From positions 62,001 through 126,000 of the forward strand of contig NZ_JADFFK010000014.1 of the NCBI RefSeq assembly GCF_015223355.1: 64,000 nucleotides of DNA, given 5' to 3'. Position numbers and translations under genes: made by a program. Under the pieces are notes generated by a model. It was not told the DNA's origin, did no database searches, and worked only from the letters and a program-made list of their open reading frames with translations. This stretch comes from Salipiger mangrovisoli (lineage in GTDB: Bacteria > Pseudomonadota > Alphaproteobacteria > Rhodobacterales > Rhodobacteraceae). This document shows positions 10,147 through 18,764 of the stretch, one piece after another (the stretch's first letter is position 1; each line of letters begins with the position of its first letter).

Positions 10147-12152
10147 GCCCCTCGGACACCAGCGCGACAAAACCCAGGCTCGACCGGGCGCATGTGCTCT
10201 CGCTGCTGCGGCAGATGATCCGGATCCGCAGGTTCGAGGACACCTGCGCCGAGCTCTACACGCAGGAGAAGATACGCGGGTTCCTGCATCTCTATGATGG
10301 CGAGGAGGCCGTTGCCGCCGGTGTCATCCCGGCGCTGGAGCCGCGCGACCGGATCGTGGCGACCTACCGCGAGCATGGTCACGCGCTGGTGCGCGGCGTG
10401 CCGATGACCGCCGTCATGGCCGAGATGTACGGCAAGGCCGAGGGCTGCTCGGGTGGGCGGGGCGGCTCGATGCATCTCTTCGACGCGGCGCGGAAATTCT
10501 ACGGCGGCAATGCCATCGTCGGCGGCGGGCTGCCGCTCGCCACCGGGCTGGCGCTGGCCGACCGGATGCAGGACAGCGGTTGCGTCACCGCCTGCTTCTT
10601 CGGCGAAGGCGCGGTGGCCGAGGGCGAGTTCCACGAGGCGATGAACCTCGCGGCGCTGTGGCGGCTGCCGGTGCTCTTCGTCTGCGAGAACAACGGCTAC
10701 GCCATGGGCTCCGCGCTGGCCCGGACCGAGGCGCTGACCGACATTTCGCGCAAGCCGGCGTGTTACGGCATCGAGGCGCGGCAGGTCGACGGCATGGATG
10801 TGGTCGCGGTCGAGGTCGCGGCACGCAGCGCCATTGCGAAGGTCCGCGAGACCGGCGCCCCGCAGTTTCTCGAATGCCTGACCTACCGCTTCCGGGCGCA
10901 TTCCATGTTCGACCCCCAGCTTTACCGCGACAAGGCGGAGGTGGAGCGCTGGCGCCAGCAGGGTCCGATCGTGAAGTTTCGCGGCTGGCTGCTGGAGAAC
11001 GGGCTGATTCACGAGGCGGAGGTGGCCGAGATCGAGCAGCAGGTCGATGCCGAGATCGCGGATGCCGTGGCCTATGCCGAGGCGGGACACTGGGAGCCGG
11101 TCGAGAGTCTGACCGCCCATGTGCTGGGTCCGCCCGCCGCGCCGCCGCCCGCCCCCGCGCCATCCGGAGAACTGGTCGAGACCACCTACCGAGAGGCGCT
11201 CCGGCTCGCTCTGCGCGACGCTCTTGAGCGAGACGAACGGGTCTTCCTGATGGGCGAGGATGTGGGGGCCTACGGCGGCTGCTATGCCGTTTCCAAGGGG
11301 CTGCTGGAGGAGTTCGGCGAGGACCGCATCCGCGACACCCCTTTGAGCGAGAGCGGCTTCACCGGCGCGGGGATCGGAGCCGCCGCCGCTGGCATGCGGC
11401 CCATCGTCGAGCTGATGACGGTGAACTTCTCGCTGCTGGCGCTCGACCAGATCCTCAACTCGGCGGCCACGCTGCGCCACATGTCGGGCGGGCAGTTCGG
11501 CGTGCCGTTGGTGATCCGCATGGCCACCGGCGCGGGCAAGCAACTGGCGGCGCAGCATTCGCACAGCCTCGAGGGTTGGTACGCGCATATCCCGGGGCTG
11601 AAGGTGCTCGCACCGGCAACGCTGGAGGACGCGCGCGGGATGCTCTGGACCGCTTTGCAGGATCCGGACCCGGTGCTGATCTTCGAGAACGTCATGCTCT
11701 ACAACCGCAGCGGCAAGATCGACAGCGCCGCGGGCGCGGTGGAGATCGCCTCGGCCGCCATCCGCCGCGCCGGGACGGATCTCAGCCTGATCACCTACGG
11801 TGGCTCGCTGTTCAAGGTGCTGGAGGCCGCCGAGGCGCTGGCGGGGGAGGGGATCTCCGCCGAGGTCATCGACCTGCGCAGCCTGCGGCCGCTCGATGAG
11901 GCGACGATCATCGCCTCGGTTGCCAGGACCCGCCGGGCGCTGGTGGTCGACGAGGGCTGGCGCAGCGGCGGGCTGGCGGCGGAAGTCTCGGCGCGGATCA
12001 TGGAGCAGGCGTTCTGGACGCTCGACGCGCCGGTCCGCCGCGTCTGCTCGGCAGAGGTGCCGATCCCCTATGCCCGTCACCTTGAGCAGGCGGCGATCCC
12101 GCAGGTGTCTGCGATCGTCGCGGCAGTCCGCGCGCTGCTGGGGGGTGGCTGA
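10143..12152 (+). CDS. pyruvate dehydrogenase-type E1, alpha and beta fused
   Basis: One 669-residue chain carries both E1 subunits of a 2-oxoacid (pyruvate/acetoin-type) dehydrogenase. The alpha part (about 15-335) has [20 protein letters not shown], the [11 protein letters not shown] loop and the thiamine-diphosphate motif from GEGA at 154 to NN at 184; the usual GDG is GEG here. A proline/alanine linker (about 337-350, [10 protein letters not shown]) leads to the beta part (about 352-669) with [28 protein letters not shown] and [10 protein letters not shown]. Fused E1 chains of this kind are known but less common than separate subunits. The gene overlaps acs by ATGA and ends just before the E2 start. 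No E3 gene is in the window. Confidence 0.88.
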
Positions 12153-12168
12153 TGGCGGGGGGCGGCTG

Positions 12169-13336
12169 ATGGGTCTCTTCACCATGCCGTCACTCGGCTC
12201 CGACATGGAGGCCGGCACATTGGCCGAATGGCTGGTGAAGCCGGGCGACAACGTGTCCCGCGGCGACGTCGTGGCGGTGGTCGAAACCCAGAAGGGCGCG
12301 ATCGAGATCGAGTGCTTCGAGGCGGGCATCGTCGAAGAGCTGCGCGCCGAGATCGGAACAGAGGTGCCGGTCGGCGCGCCGCTCGCGCTGATCCTCGCGC
12401 CGGGCGAAGAGCCTCCCGCCGCAAGCGCCCCCGAGCCGCCGCAGCCACACCGCCCGGTTGCGCAGCCCGTGTCCTCCCCGCCGCCGCAGGGATCGGGCAG
12501 CCCTGCGGCTTCGCCGGCGGCGCGGGTGCGGGCCCGCGAGCTTGGCATCGAACTCTCTGGGCTGACCGGCAGCGGACCGGGGGGGTGCAATCCTTCTCGC
12601 GGATGTCGCCCCGCCCGCTCCGATCGCCCCGCCCGGCCCTGTCGCGGCGAAACCGGGACCGCGGGTCGCCGCCCAGACCGAGATGCGCCGGGCAATCGCC
12701 GCGGCGATGACCCGTGCCAAACGCGAGATTCCGCATTTCTACCTCTCGTCCACCATGGACGTGCAGCCCGCGCGGGACTGGCTCGATGCCCGCAACGCGG
12801 GGCGGCCACCGGACGGGCGGCTTCTGCTCGGAGCGCTCTTTGTCCGCGCGGTGGTGCTTGCCGCTCAGGCGGTTCCGGTGATGAACGGTCACTATCGCGA
12901 CGATGCCTTTCTCCCGGCCTCCGGGGTGAACGTCGGCGTGGCGGTCGCGCTGCGCGGTGGCGGGCTGGTTGCCCCGGCGCTGATCGGCGCGGACAGGATG
13001 GACCTTGCCGGCACGATGGCCGGGATGCGGGACCTCGTGATGCGCGCCCGCGCCGGGCGGCTGCGCGGCTCGGAGATGAGCGAGGGCACGATCACCGTCT
13101 CGAGCCTCGGCGAGACCGGGGCGGAGGCGATGGCCGGGGTCATCTTTCCACCGCAAGTGGCGCTGGTCGGTATCGGTGCGCCGCAGCTCCGGCCCTGGGT
13201 GGTGGCCGGAGCGATCGTTCCGCGCCAGGTCGTGACGGTGACCGTCTCGGCCGATCACCGGGTCAGCGACGGTCGGCTGGCGGCGCGCTTTCTTGCCGCC
13301 TTCGCACAGCAGATCGCAACGCCGGAGGACCTATGA
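12169..13336 (+). pseudogene. dihydrolipoamide acyltransferase E2 with one-base frameshift
   Basis: The reading frame starts at 12169 with a lipoyl domain (about 1-78; lipoyl Lys42 in ETQKGAIEIE), an Ala/Pro linker and the peripheral subunit-binding segment (ARVRARELGIEL...GSGPGG). At a run of seven Gs (12579-12585) the frame breaks. Removing one G joins it perfectly to the catalytic domain, which continues as GAILLADVAP, then MRRAIAAAMTRAKREIPHFY and ends with the active-site segment VSADHRVSDG. The repaired protein would be about 388 residues, normal for a short E2. Either this is a sequencing error, or the gene is inactive or slips at the G run. Its stop overlaps the ACP start (ATGA), so the operon layout is intact. 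Confidence 0.8.
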
Positions 13337-13590
13337 CAGAGACAGACATGCGCCGCACCTTCATCGACGCGCTGGTCGGCGTGGCGCCCGACATCGACCC
13401 GGAAAGCCTGGGCGAGGGCGATCACATCCAGCGCGATCTCGGGCTCGACTCGATGGACGTGCTGAACCTGGTGGCGGCGCTGCACGACCGGCTCGGGATC
13501 GACATCCCCGAGGCCGACTACCCGCAGATCGCCACGCTGGCCCTGGCGGTTCCCTACCTGCAGGCGGCAGGCGCCTCGGGGCAGGGATGA
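13333..13590 (+). CDS. acyl carrier protein
   Basis: An 85-residue acidic protein with the phosphopantetheine attachment site DLGLDSMDVLNLVAAL (Ser in DSMD), the LGIDIPEADYP helix-III region and a normal ACP length. It is not the fatty-acid-synthesis acpP context (no fabD/fabG/fabF); instead it overlaps E2 by ATGA and lies 34 bases before the hydrogenase gene. ACP genes beside E1/E2-type dehydrogenases are known in some bacteria. The likely role is to carry an acyl group delivered from E2 or from the ligase, but this is inference. Confidence 0.9.
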   Translation: MTETDMRRTFIDALVGVAPDIDPESLGEGDHIQRDLGLDSMDVLNLVAALHDRLGIDIPEADYPQIATLALAVPYLQAAGASGQG

Positions 13591-13624
13591 TCTCAGCGTC
13601 GGGAGAGGGGGGAGGCGTGGGCGG

Positions 13625-15697
13625 ATGATCACGGTTCGGGTGAACGGACGGCGCGTCACGGTCGAGGAGGGCGCGACCCTGCTCGACGCGGCGCGGGCGG
13701 CGGGGGTGCACATCCCGACGCTGTGTCATCACCCCGGCCTGCCCGCCCATGCCGCCTGCCGCATGTGCCTTGTCGAGGTCTCGGGCGCGCACGACCCGCA
13801 ACCGGCCTGCCGCACCCAAGCCAGGGACGGCACCCGGATCGAAACCGACACCGACGCCCTGCAGGCCTTTCGGCGGGCGGACGCGCAATGGCTGCTCGCG
13901 CGCCATCCGAACGATTGCATGCGCTGCGAACTCGATGGCGCCTGCCAGCTCCAGACCCTCGTGCGGGAAAACCAGTGGGAGGATCTCTGGCCGAAGCTTC
14001 CCGCCGGTCCGGTTGGCACGGCCGATGTGCTTTTGGATGACCATACGTCGCCGAGCATCTGGCGAGACCTGTCGAAATGCATCGAATGCGGGCTCTGTGC
14101 GGATGTCTGCGGCGAGTCCGTGCAGGAGCAGTTCATCATCGGCTTTGCCGGTCGGGGGTTCGACCGCCGGCCCGTCACCGTCTTCGACGCGCCCCTTGGA
14201 GAGACGAAGTGCATCTCCTGCGGCCAGTGCACGCTTGTCTGCCCGGTCGCTGCGCTGATCGAGACCCCGCACTGGCACGAGGTGCTGCAGACGCTCGACG
14301 CGCATCGCCGCGTCTCCGTGGTGCAGGTCGCCCCGGCGACGCGGGTCGCCATCAGCGAGGAGTTCGGCCTGACGCCGGGCACAGTGAGCACCGGACGCCT
14401 GATCAACGCGTTGCGGCAGCTCGGGTTCGACTACGTCTTCGACACCAACTTCGCCGCCGACCTGACGATCATGGAGGAAGGCTCCGAGCTTCTGTCGCGA
14501 CTGGAGGCCGGGACGGGGCTGCCGCTGTTCACCTCCTGCTGCCCCGGCTGGGTCAATTGGGTCGAGCTCAACCGTCCCGATCTCCTGCCCCATCTGAGCA
14601 CGACCAAATCGCCGCAGCAGATGCACGGCGTGATTGCCAAGCGCAGCGGCTTCGTGCGGTCCCTCGGTGCCGATTTCGCCGCGGGTCGGGCGGAACCTTA
14701 TGTCGTCAGCGTGATGCCCTGCACCGCCAAGAAGGACGAGGCCCGCCGCCCCGGCCAGTCGGGCGACGTGGACCACGTGCTCACGACACGGGAACTGGCC
14801 CGGATGATCCGCTCGCGGGGTATTCCCTTCGCCGCGCTCCCCGACGACGGGCAGTTCGACAGCCCGCTGGGAGAGAGCACCGGCGCGGCGCAGACCTTCG
14901 GCGCCTCCGGGGGCGTCATGGAAGCCATGGTGCGCACCGTCGCGCATCTCAAGGGCGCGGACCATGACCTTCCCTTGGAGTGGGAGGCGCTGCGCGGGGT
15001 CGGGCGGGGCATCAAGACCGCGACCATACCCGGTGTCGGCACGGTCGCGGTGTGCAACGGCATCGCCACGGCTCAACGCATGCTCGAGGGAGAGGGCTGG
15101 CGGCGCGATTACGTCGCCGTCGAGGTCATGGCCTGCGTCGGGGGCTGCCTCGGCGGCGGCGGTGAGCCAAAGTCGATGGACCCGCAAATACTCCGCAAAC
15201 GCGCTGCGGCCATCTATGCCATCGATGCGAACGCACCGCGCCGCAGGTCCTACGAGAACGGGGATGTCCAGGCGCTCTATGCATCGGAGCTTCAGTCACC
15301 GAATTCCCCGGCGGCGCATCTTTTGCTTCACACCCACTATGCCGCGCGACACTCGCGACGAGCGCTTCTGATGCGGTTCCTTGACTGTGTCGACCGCCGG
15401 GACGGGGCGGCGGCCGCGCAGCTTTTCCACCCGGAAGCGGTCTGGTCGACCGCCTCGGCCTACGGCGAGATCAAAGGCGCGGACCAGATCGGGTCGTTCA
15501 TCAGCCGCACGTTGCCGCCAAGAAGATATGGCTCGGAGTTTGTACGGCATCGGATGGAGACCGCCGCAAGCGTCGACGATCTCACGGTTCTCGCCCCGGA
15601 CGGCAGCCGCAGCAGGTTCCATTTGGACCTTCAGACCATCGAGCGCGACGGGGGTCCGAGAACGGTCATCTTAAGGCTCGCACGCGCAACCCTCTGA
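13625..15697 (+). CDS. [FeFe]-hydrogenase with SnoaL-like C-terminal domain
   Basis: A 690-residue M3-type iron hydrogenase. The order is: a 2Fe-2S ferredoxin domain (C34, C45, C48, C62), a His-ligated 4Fe-4S site (H94, C98, C101, C107), two 4Fe-4S motifs (C152/155/158/162 and C196/199/202/206), and the H-cluster domain with all three signatures: TSCCPGW (C305 proton relay, C306 ligand), MPCTAKKDE (C366) and MACVGGCLGGGGEP (C504, C508). The small-subunit motif is fused (RSYENGDVQALY, LLHTHYAARH, about 525-576). An extra domain (about 578-690) looks like SnoaL/NTF2. Every catalytic ligand is present, so it should be active if matured. HydE, HydF and HydG are not in the window. The ribosome site is GGAGG, 9 bases upstream. 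Confidence 0.93.
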   Translation: MITVRVNGRRVTVEEGATLLDAARAAGVHIPTLCHHPGLPAHAACRMCLVEVSGAHDPQPACRTQARDGTRIETDTDALQAFRRADAQWLLARHPNDCMRCELDGACQLQTLVRENQWEDLWPKLPAGPVGTADVLLDDHTSPSIWRDLSKCIECGLCADVCGESVQEQFIIGFAGRGFDRRPVTVFDAPLGETKCISCGQCTLVCPVAALIETPHWHEVLQTLDAHRRVSVVQVAPATRVAISEEFGLTPGTVSTGRLINALRQLGFDYVFDTNFAADLTIMEEGSELLSRLEAGTGLPLFTSCCPGWVNWVELNRPDLLPHLSTTKSPQQMHGVIAKRSGFVRSLGADFAAGRAEPYVVSVMPCTAKKDEARRPGQSGDVDHVLTTRELARMIRSRGIPFAALPDDGQFDSPLGESTGAAQTFGASGGVMEAMVRTVAHLKGADHDLPLEWEALRGVGRGIKTATIPGVGTVAVCNGIATAQRMLEGEGWRRDYVAVEVMACVGGCLGGGGEPKSMDPQILRKRAAAIYAIDANAPRRRSYENGDVQALYASELQSPNSPAAHLLLHTHYAARHSRRALLMRFLDCVDRRDGAAAAQLFHPEAVWSTASAYGEIKGADQIGSFISRTLPPRRYGSEFVRHRMETAASVDDLTVLAPDGSRSRFHLDLQTIERDGGPRTVILRLARATL

Positions 15698-16024
15698 GGC
15701 CTGCAAACCAGGGGCGGGGTTCGATACCGCAGTCGCGAGCGATCGATTTTCTTTCAAAAGCATGCGTGGACGAGGCGAGGCACCCCGTGCTGGCAGCGCC
15801 GCTGCATCGCACCGTGTCATAGCGCGAAGACCGGGAATGCGCGCACGCAAACAGGCGCTTGTGACACATCGGTCCGCTTCGCTTCAGGGTCTTTCGGCGA
15901 CGATGATGACCGTCAAGATGGCGGCGCAGGTTCCATGCGAGACTCCCCTGCCAGTCCCTCTGCGGCGCGTTTCTCGATATGCGGGCCCGTCCGGGACGTC
16001 AGCTTCGGTCGGGAGGATCCTGCG
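15698..16024. other. gene-free stretch before fusion gene
   Basis: No supported gene. It contains a one-mismatch FNR-type site (15903-15916). Confidence 0.35.
15903..15916. promoter_or_regulatory. near-perfect FNR-type box ATGAT-GACC-GTCAA
   Basis: ATGATGACCGTCAA differs from TTGAT-N4-GTCAA at one base. Its centre is about 115 bases before the start at 16025, farther than at the other sites. Confidence 0.45.
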
Positions 16025-18676
16025 ATGGTTCAGCAGAGGGAGCGTTTCGTCGATCGCGCAGACGCCGGGCGCAAGCTCGGCGCCCGTCTTGCGTCGATGG
16101 CATTGCAGCAGCCGATTGTCTACGCCTTGCCGCGCGGCGGTGTGCCTGTCGCGCTGGAGGTCGCGCGGGCGTTGAAGGCGCCGCTCGATCTGATCTTCGT
16201 GCGCAAGATCGGTGCGCCGGGCGCACCCGAGGTCGCGCTGGGAGCCATCGTCGACGGCGTGGCGCCGCAGATGGTGATCAACGAAGAGGTCATGCGCAGC
16301 TCGGGCAATGATGCCGACTACCTGGAAAAGGCGCGGGCGCGGGAACTCGTGGAACTCGAGCGGCGCCGCGCGCGCTACCTCGGCGGCCGGCCACAGATTT
16401 CGGCGGCGGACCGGACGGCGGTGATCGTCGACGACGGGCTGGCCACCGGCGCCACCATGAAGGCGGCGATCATCGGCCTGCGCCGCCAAGGCGCGCGCAA
16501 CATCTGCGTTGCGGTGCCCGTGGCACCAGCCGCGGTGGCGCAGGAGTTTTCCGTGCTGGCCGACACGGTCGTTTGCCTGAACCCCGCGCAGCGCTTTTTC
16601 GGCGTCGGCGGTTTTTATGATGATTTCCACCAGCTCAGCGACGAAGAGACCGTCGGCCTTCTGCGTCAGGCATGGGCAGAGGACGCGCAGCCGCATCGCG
16701 CGCCATCGCGCCGCAGCGTCGCGGTGCCGCCGCTGGCTCTCGCCGGTGAGCTGGTGGTGCCCGCGGATCCGCGCGGGCTGATCATCTTCGCCCATGGCAG
16801 CGGCTCAAGCCGGCTCAGCCCGCGCAACCGTGCCGTGGCCGATGTGCTGAACGAGCGGGGCTTTGCCACGCTGCTCTTTGACCTGCTGACCCCTCAGGAG
16901 GCGCAGGACCGGCGCAACGTCTTTGACATTCCGCTTCTGGCCGAACGGATCGTAGAAACGGTGGGCTACGTGGCGGGCGAGCCCGATGTCGCCGATCTTC
17001 CGATCGGTCTCTTCGGGGCGAGCACGGGGGCAGGGGCTGCGCTCGTCGCCACGGCGGAACTTGGCGGACACGTCGGCGCGGTCGTCTCGCGCGGGGGCAG
17101 GCCCGACCTTGCCGGAGCGCATTTGGCGCAGGTGACTGCGCCGACGCTGCTGATCGTCGGAGGCCATGACGAACACGTTCTGACCCTGAACCGGCAGGCG
17201 CTCTTCGCCCTCGAAAGCGAGAAAATGCTGAAGGTCGTGCCCGGCGCGAGCCATCTTTTCGAGGAGCCGGGTGCGCTTGAGATGGCGACCGAACTCGCCT
17301 GCAACTGGTTCGAGCACTACCTGCAGGTCCTTCCCGACACGGTGCGGGCAGAGCCCGAACGGCATCTTCAGGGGCCTGCCGAGATCGTCACCGCCCTGCG
17401 CAGCGCCGTGATCCCCTTGCCCAGGCCCGAGCAGCCGTCCTTCGGTGCCGCCTTCGATGACTACGGCAGCGCACGGATTGTCCTGCTGGGAGAGGCTTCG
17501 CATGGAACCTCGGAATTCTACCGGGCGCGCGCGGCGATCACCATGCGCCTCGTCGAGCGGCACGGTTTTACCCTTGTGGCCGCCGAGGCCGATTGGCCCG
17601 ATGCGGCGATGATCGACCGCTACATCCGCAGCAGGCCCGGCGCTTCGCCGCGGCGGCTGCCGTTCTCGCGCTTTCCGACGTGGATGTGGCGCAATCGCGA
17701 GTTCGACGATTTCGTCGCCAGCCTGCGCGACCACAATGCCAAGGTGGAACCTGACGAACAGGTGCGATTCCACGGGCTCGACCTTTACAGCATGACAGCC
17801 TCGATCGCTGCGGTGCTGGAGTATCTCGACCGGGTCGATCCGGCGGCGGCGCGGGAGGCCCGGCAGCGCTATGGCTGTATCGACCCTTGGTCGCAGGAGC
17901 TGGCCGCCTATGGCCGTGCCTCGCTCAGTCGCGGCTATGCTCTCTGCGAGGCGCCGGTGATGCGCACACTGCTCGATCTGCTGCAGAGCGAGCTGCTCTA
18001 CGCCGCCCGCGATGGGGACGAGTTTTTCGACGCGGTGCAGAACGCGCGGCTCGTCGCCAATGCAGAGCGCTACTACCGGGTGATGTACTACGGCTCGCAT
18101 GAATCCTGGAACCTGCGCGACGGCCATATGTTCGAGACGCTCAAGCATGTGCTGGACCGCGGCGGCCCCGACGCCAAGGCCGTCGTCTGGGCGCATAATT
18201 CCCACATCGGCGATGCGCGCTTCACCGACATGGGCAGCGCGCGAGGCGAATTGAACATCGGGCAGCTTTGTCGCGAGGAGTTCGGCAGACAAGCGGTGCT
18301 CATCGGCTTCGGGACCCATAGCGGGACGGTGGCCGCCGCTTCGGAATGGGATGCACCGATGGAAGTGAAGACCGTGCGCCCCTCGCGGCCCGACAGCTAC
18401 GAGGCGCTCTGCCATGGCGTCGGGGAAAAGCGGTTCCTGCTCGACATGGGGCAGGACATGGACCCGGCGCTGCGCCGCGCGCTCCGCGACCCCCGGCTCG
18501 AGCGCTATATCGGCGTCATCTATCGCCCCGAAACCGAGCGCTGGAGCCATTACTCCCACGCCACGCTGCCTGACCAATATGACGCTTTGGTCTGGTTTGA
18601 CGAGACCCGCGCCGTCACCCCCGTGCCGACGCGCGTGGTCGCGGGGGAGGATGAGACCTACCCCTTCGGGCTCTGA
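16025..18676 (+). CDS. phosphoribosyltransferase / hydrolase / erythromycin-esterase fusion
   Basis: An 883-residue three-domain protein. Residues about 5-215 form a type I phosphoribosyltransferase with LPRGGVPVALEVARAL and the PRPP loop VIVDDGLATGATMKAA (about 133-148). Residues about 235-440 form a dienelactone-hydrolase-like alpha/beta hydrolase with FAHGSGSSRLSPRN and nucleophile motif GASTGAG (Ser about 333). Residues about 455-880 form an erythromycin-esterase-like domain with LLGEASHGTSEFYRAR and WAHNSHIGDARFTDMG. Two-domain versions of these partners occur in Mycobacterium tuberculosis in the DosR dormancy regulon (Rv0571c, Rv2030c). The substrate is unknown, and antibiotic esterase activity should not be assumed. 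The start is chosen for GGAGG 8 bases upstream; there is no signal peptide. Confidence 0.85.
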   Translation: MVQQRERFVDRADAGRKLGARLASMALQQPIVYALPRGGVPVALEVARALKAPLDLIFVRKIGAPGAPEVALGAIVDGVAPQMVINEEVMRSSGNDADYLEKARARELVELERRRARYLGGRPQISAADRTAVIVDDGLATGATMKAAIIGLRRQGARNICVAVPVAPAAVAQEFSVLADTVVCLNPAQRFFGVGGFYDDFHQLSDEETVGLLRQAWAEDAQPHRAPSRRSVAVPPLALAGELVVPADPRGLIIFAHGSGSSRLSPRNRAVADVLNERGFATLLFDLLTPQEAQDRRNVFDIPLLAERIVETVGYVAGEPDVADLPIGLFGASTGAGAALVATAELGGHVGAVVSRGGRPDLAGAHLAQVTAPTLLIVGGHDEHVLTLNRQALFALESEKMLKVVPGASHLFEEPGALEMATELACNWFEHYLQVLPDTVRAEPERHLQGPAEIVTALRSAVIPLPRPEQPSFGAAFDDYGSARIVLLGEASHGTSEFYRARAAITMRLVERHGFTLVAAEADWPDAAMIDRYIRSRPGASPRRLPFSRFPTWMWRNREFDDFVASLRDHNAKVEPDEQVRFHGLDLYSMTASIAAVLEYLDRVDPAAAREARQRYGCIDPWSQELAAYGRASLSRGYALCEAPVMRTLLDLLQSELLYAARDGDEFFDAVQNARLVANAERYYRVMYYGSHESWNLRDGHMFETLKHVLDRGGPDAKAVVWAHNSHIGDARFTDMGSARGELNIGQLCREEFGRQAVLIGFGTHSGTVAAASEWDAPMEVKTVRPSRPDSYEALCHGVGEKRFLLDMGQDMDPALRRALRDPRLERYIGVIYRPETERWSHYSHATLPDQYDALVWFDETRAVTPVPTRVVAGEDETYPFGL

Positions 18677-18764
18677 ACCGGGCGGCAGGTTGCCCGATCA
18701 CCGAAGGGCCCGGAAGGCCACGTGGATTTAGGCGATTTTGAACAGATCATTGGAGGGAAGGGTC

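Noticed and set aside
11800-13590. Open frame running from inside E1 through the lipoyl part to the end of ACP, as a possible real fusion
   Set aside because: The middle part (after 12585) reads as Arg/Pro-rich nonsense, while the neighbouring frame has a perfect E2 catalytic domain. A one-base frameshift explains it better.
13361-15187. Minus-strand open frame of about 600 codons opposite the hydrogenase
   Set aside because: No recognisable domain and no ribosome site; the plus strand encodes all hydrogenase motifs.
16805-18577. Minus-strand open frame of 590 codons opposite the three-domain fusion
   Set aside because: Shadow of the fusion gene; no domain features.
18738-18764. TTGAACAGATCATT as another FNR box before the beta-propeller gene
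   Set aside because: The half-sites are only TTGA and TCAT with a wrong spacer; it does not fit the 5-4-5 pattern.
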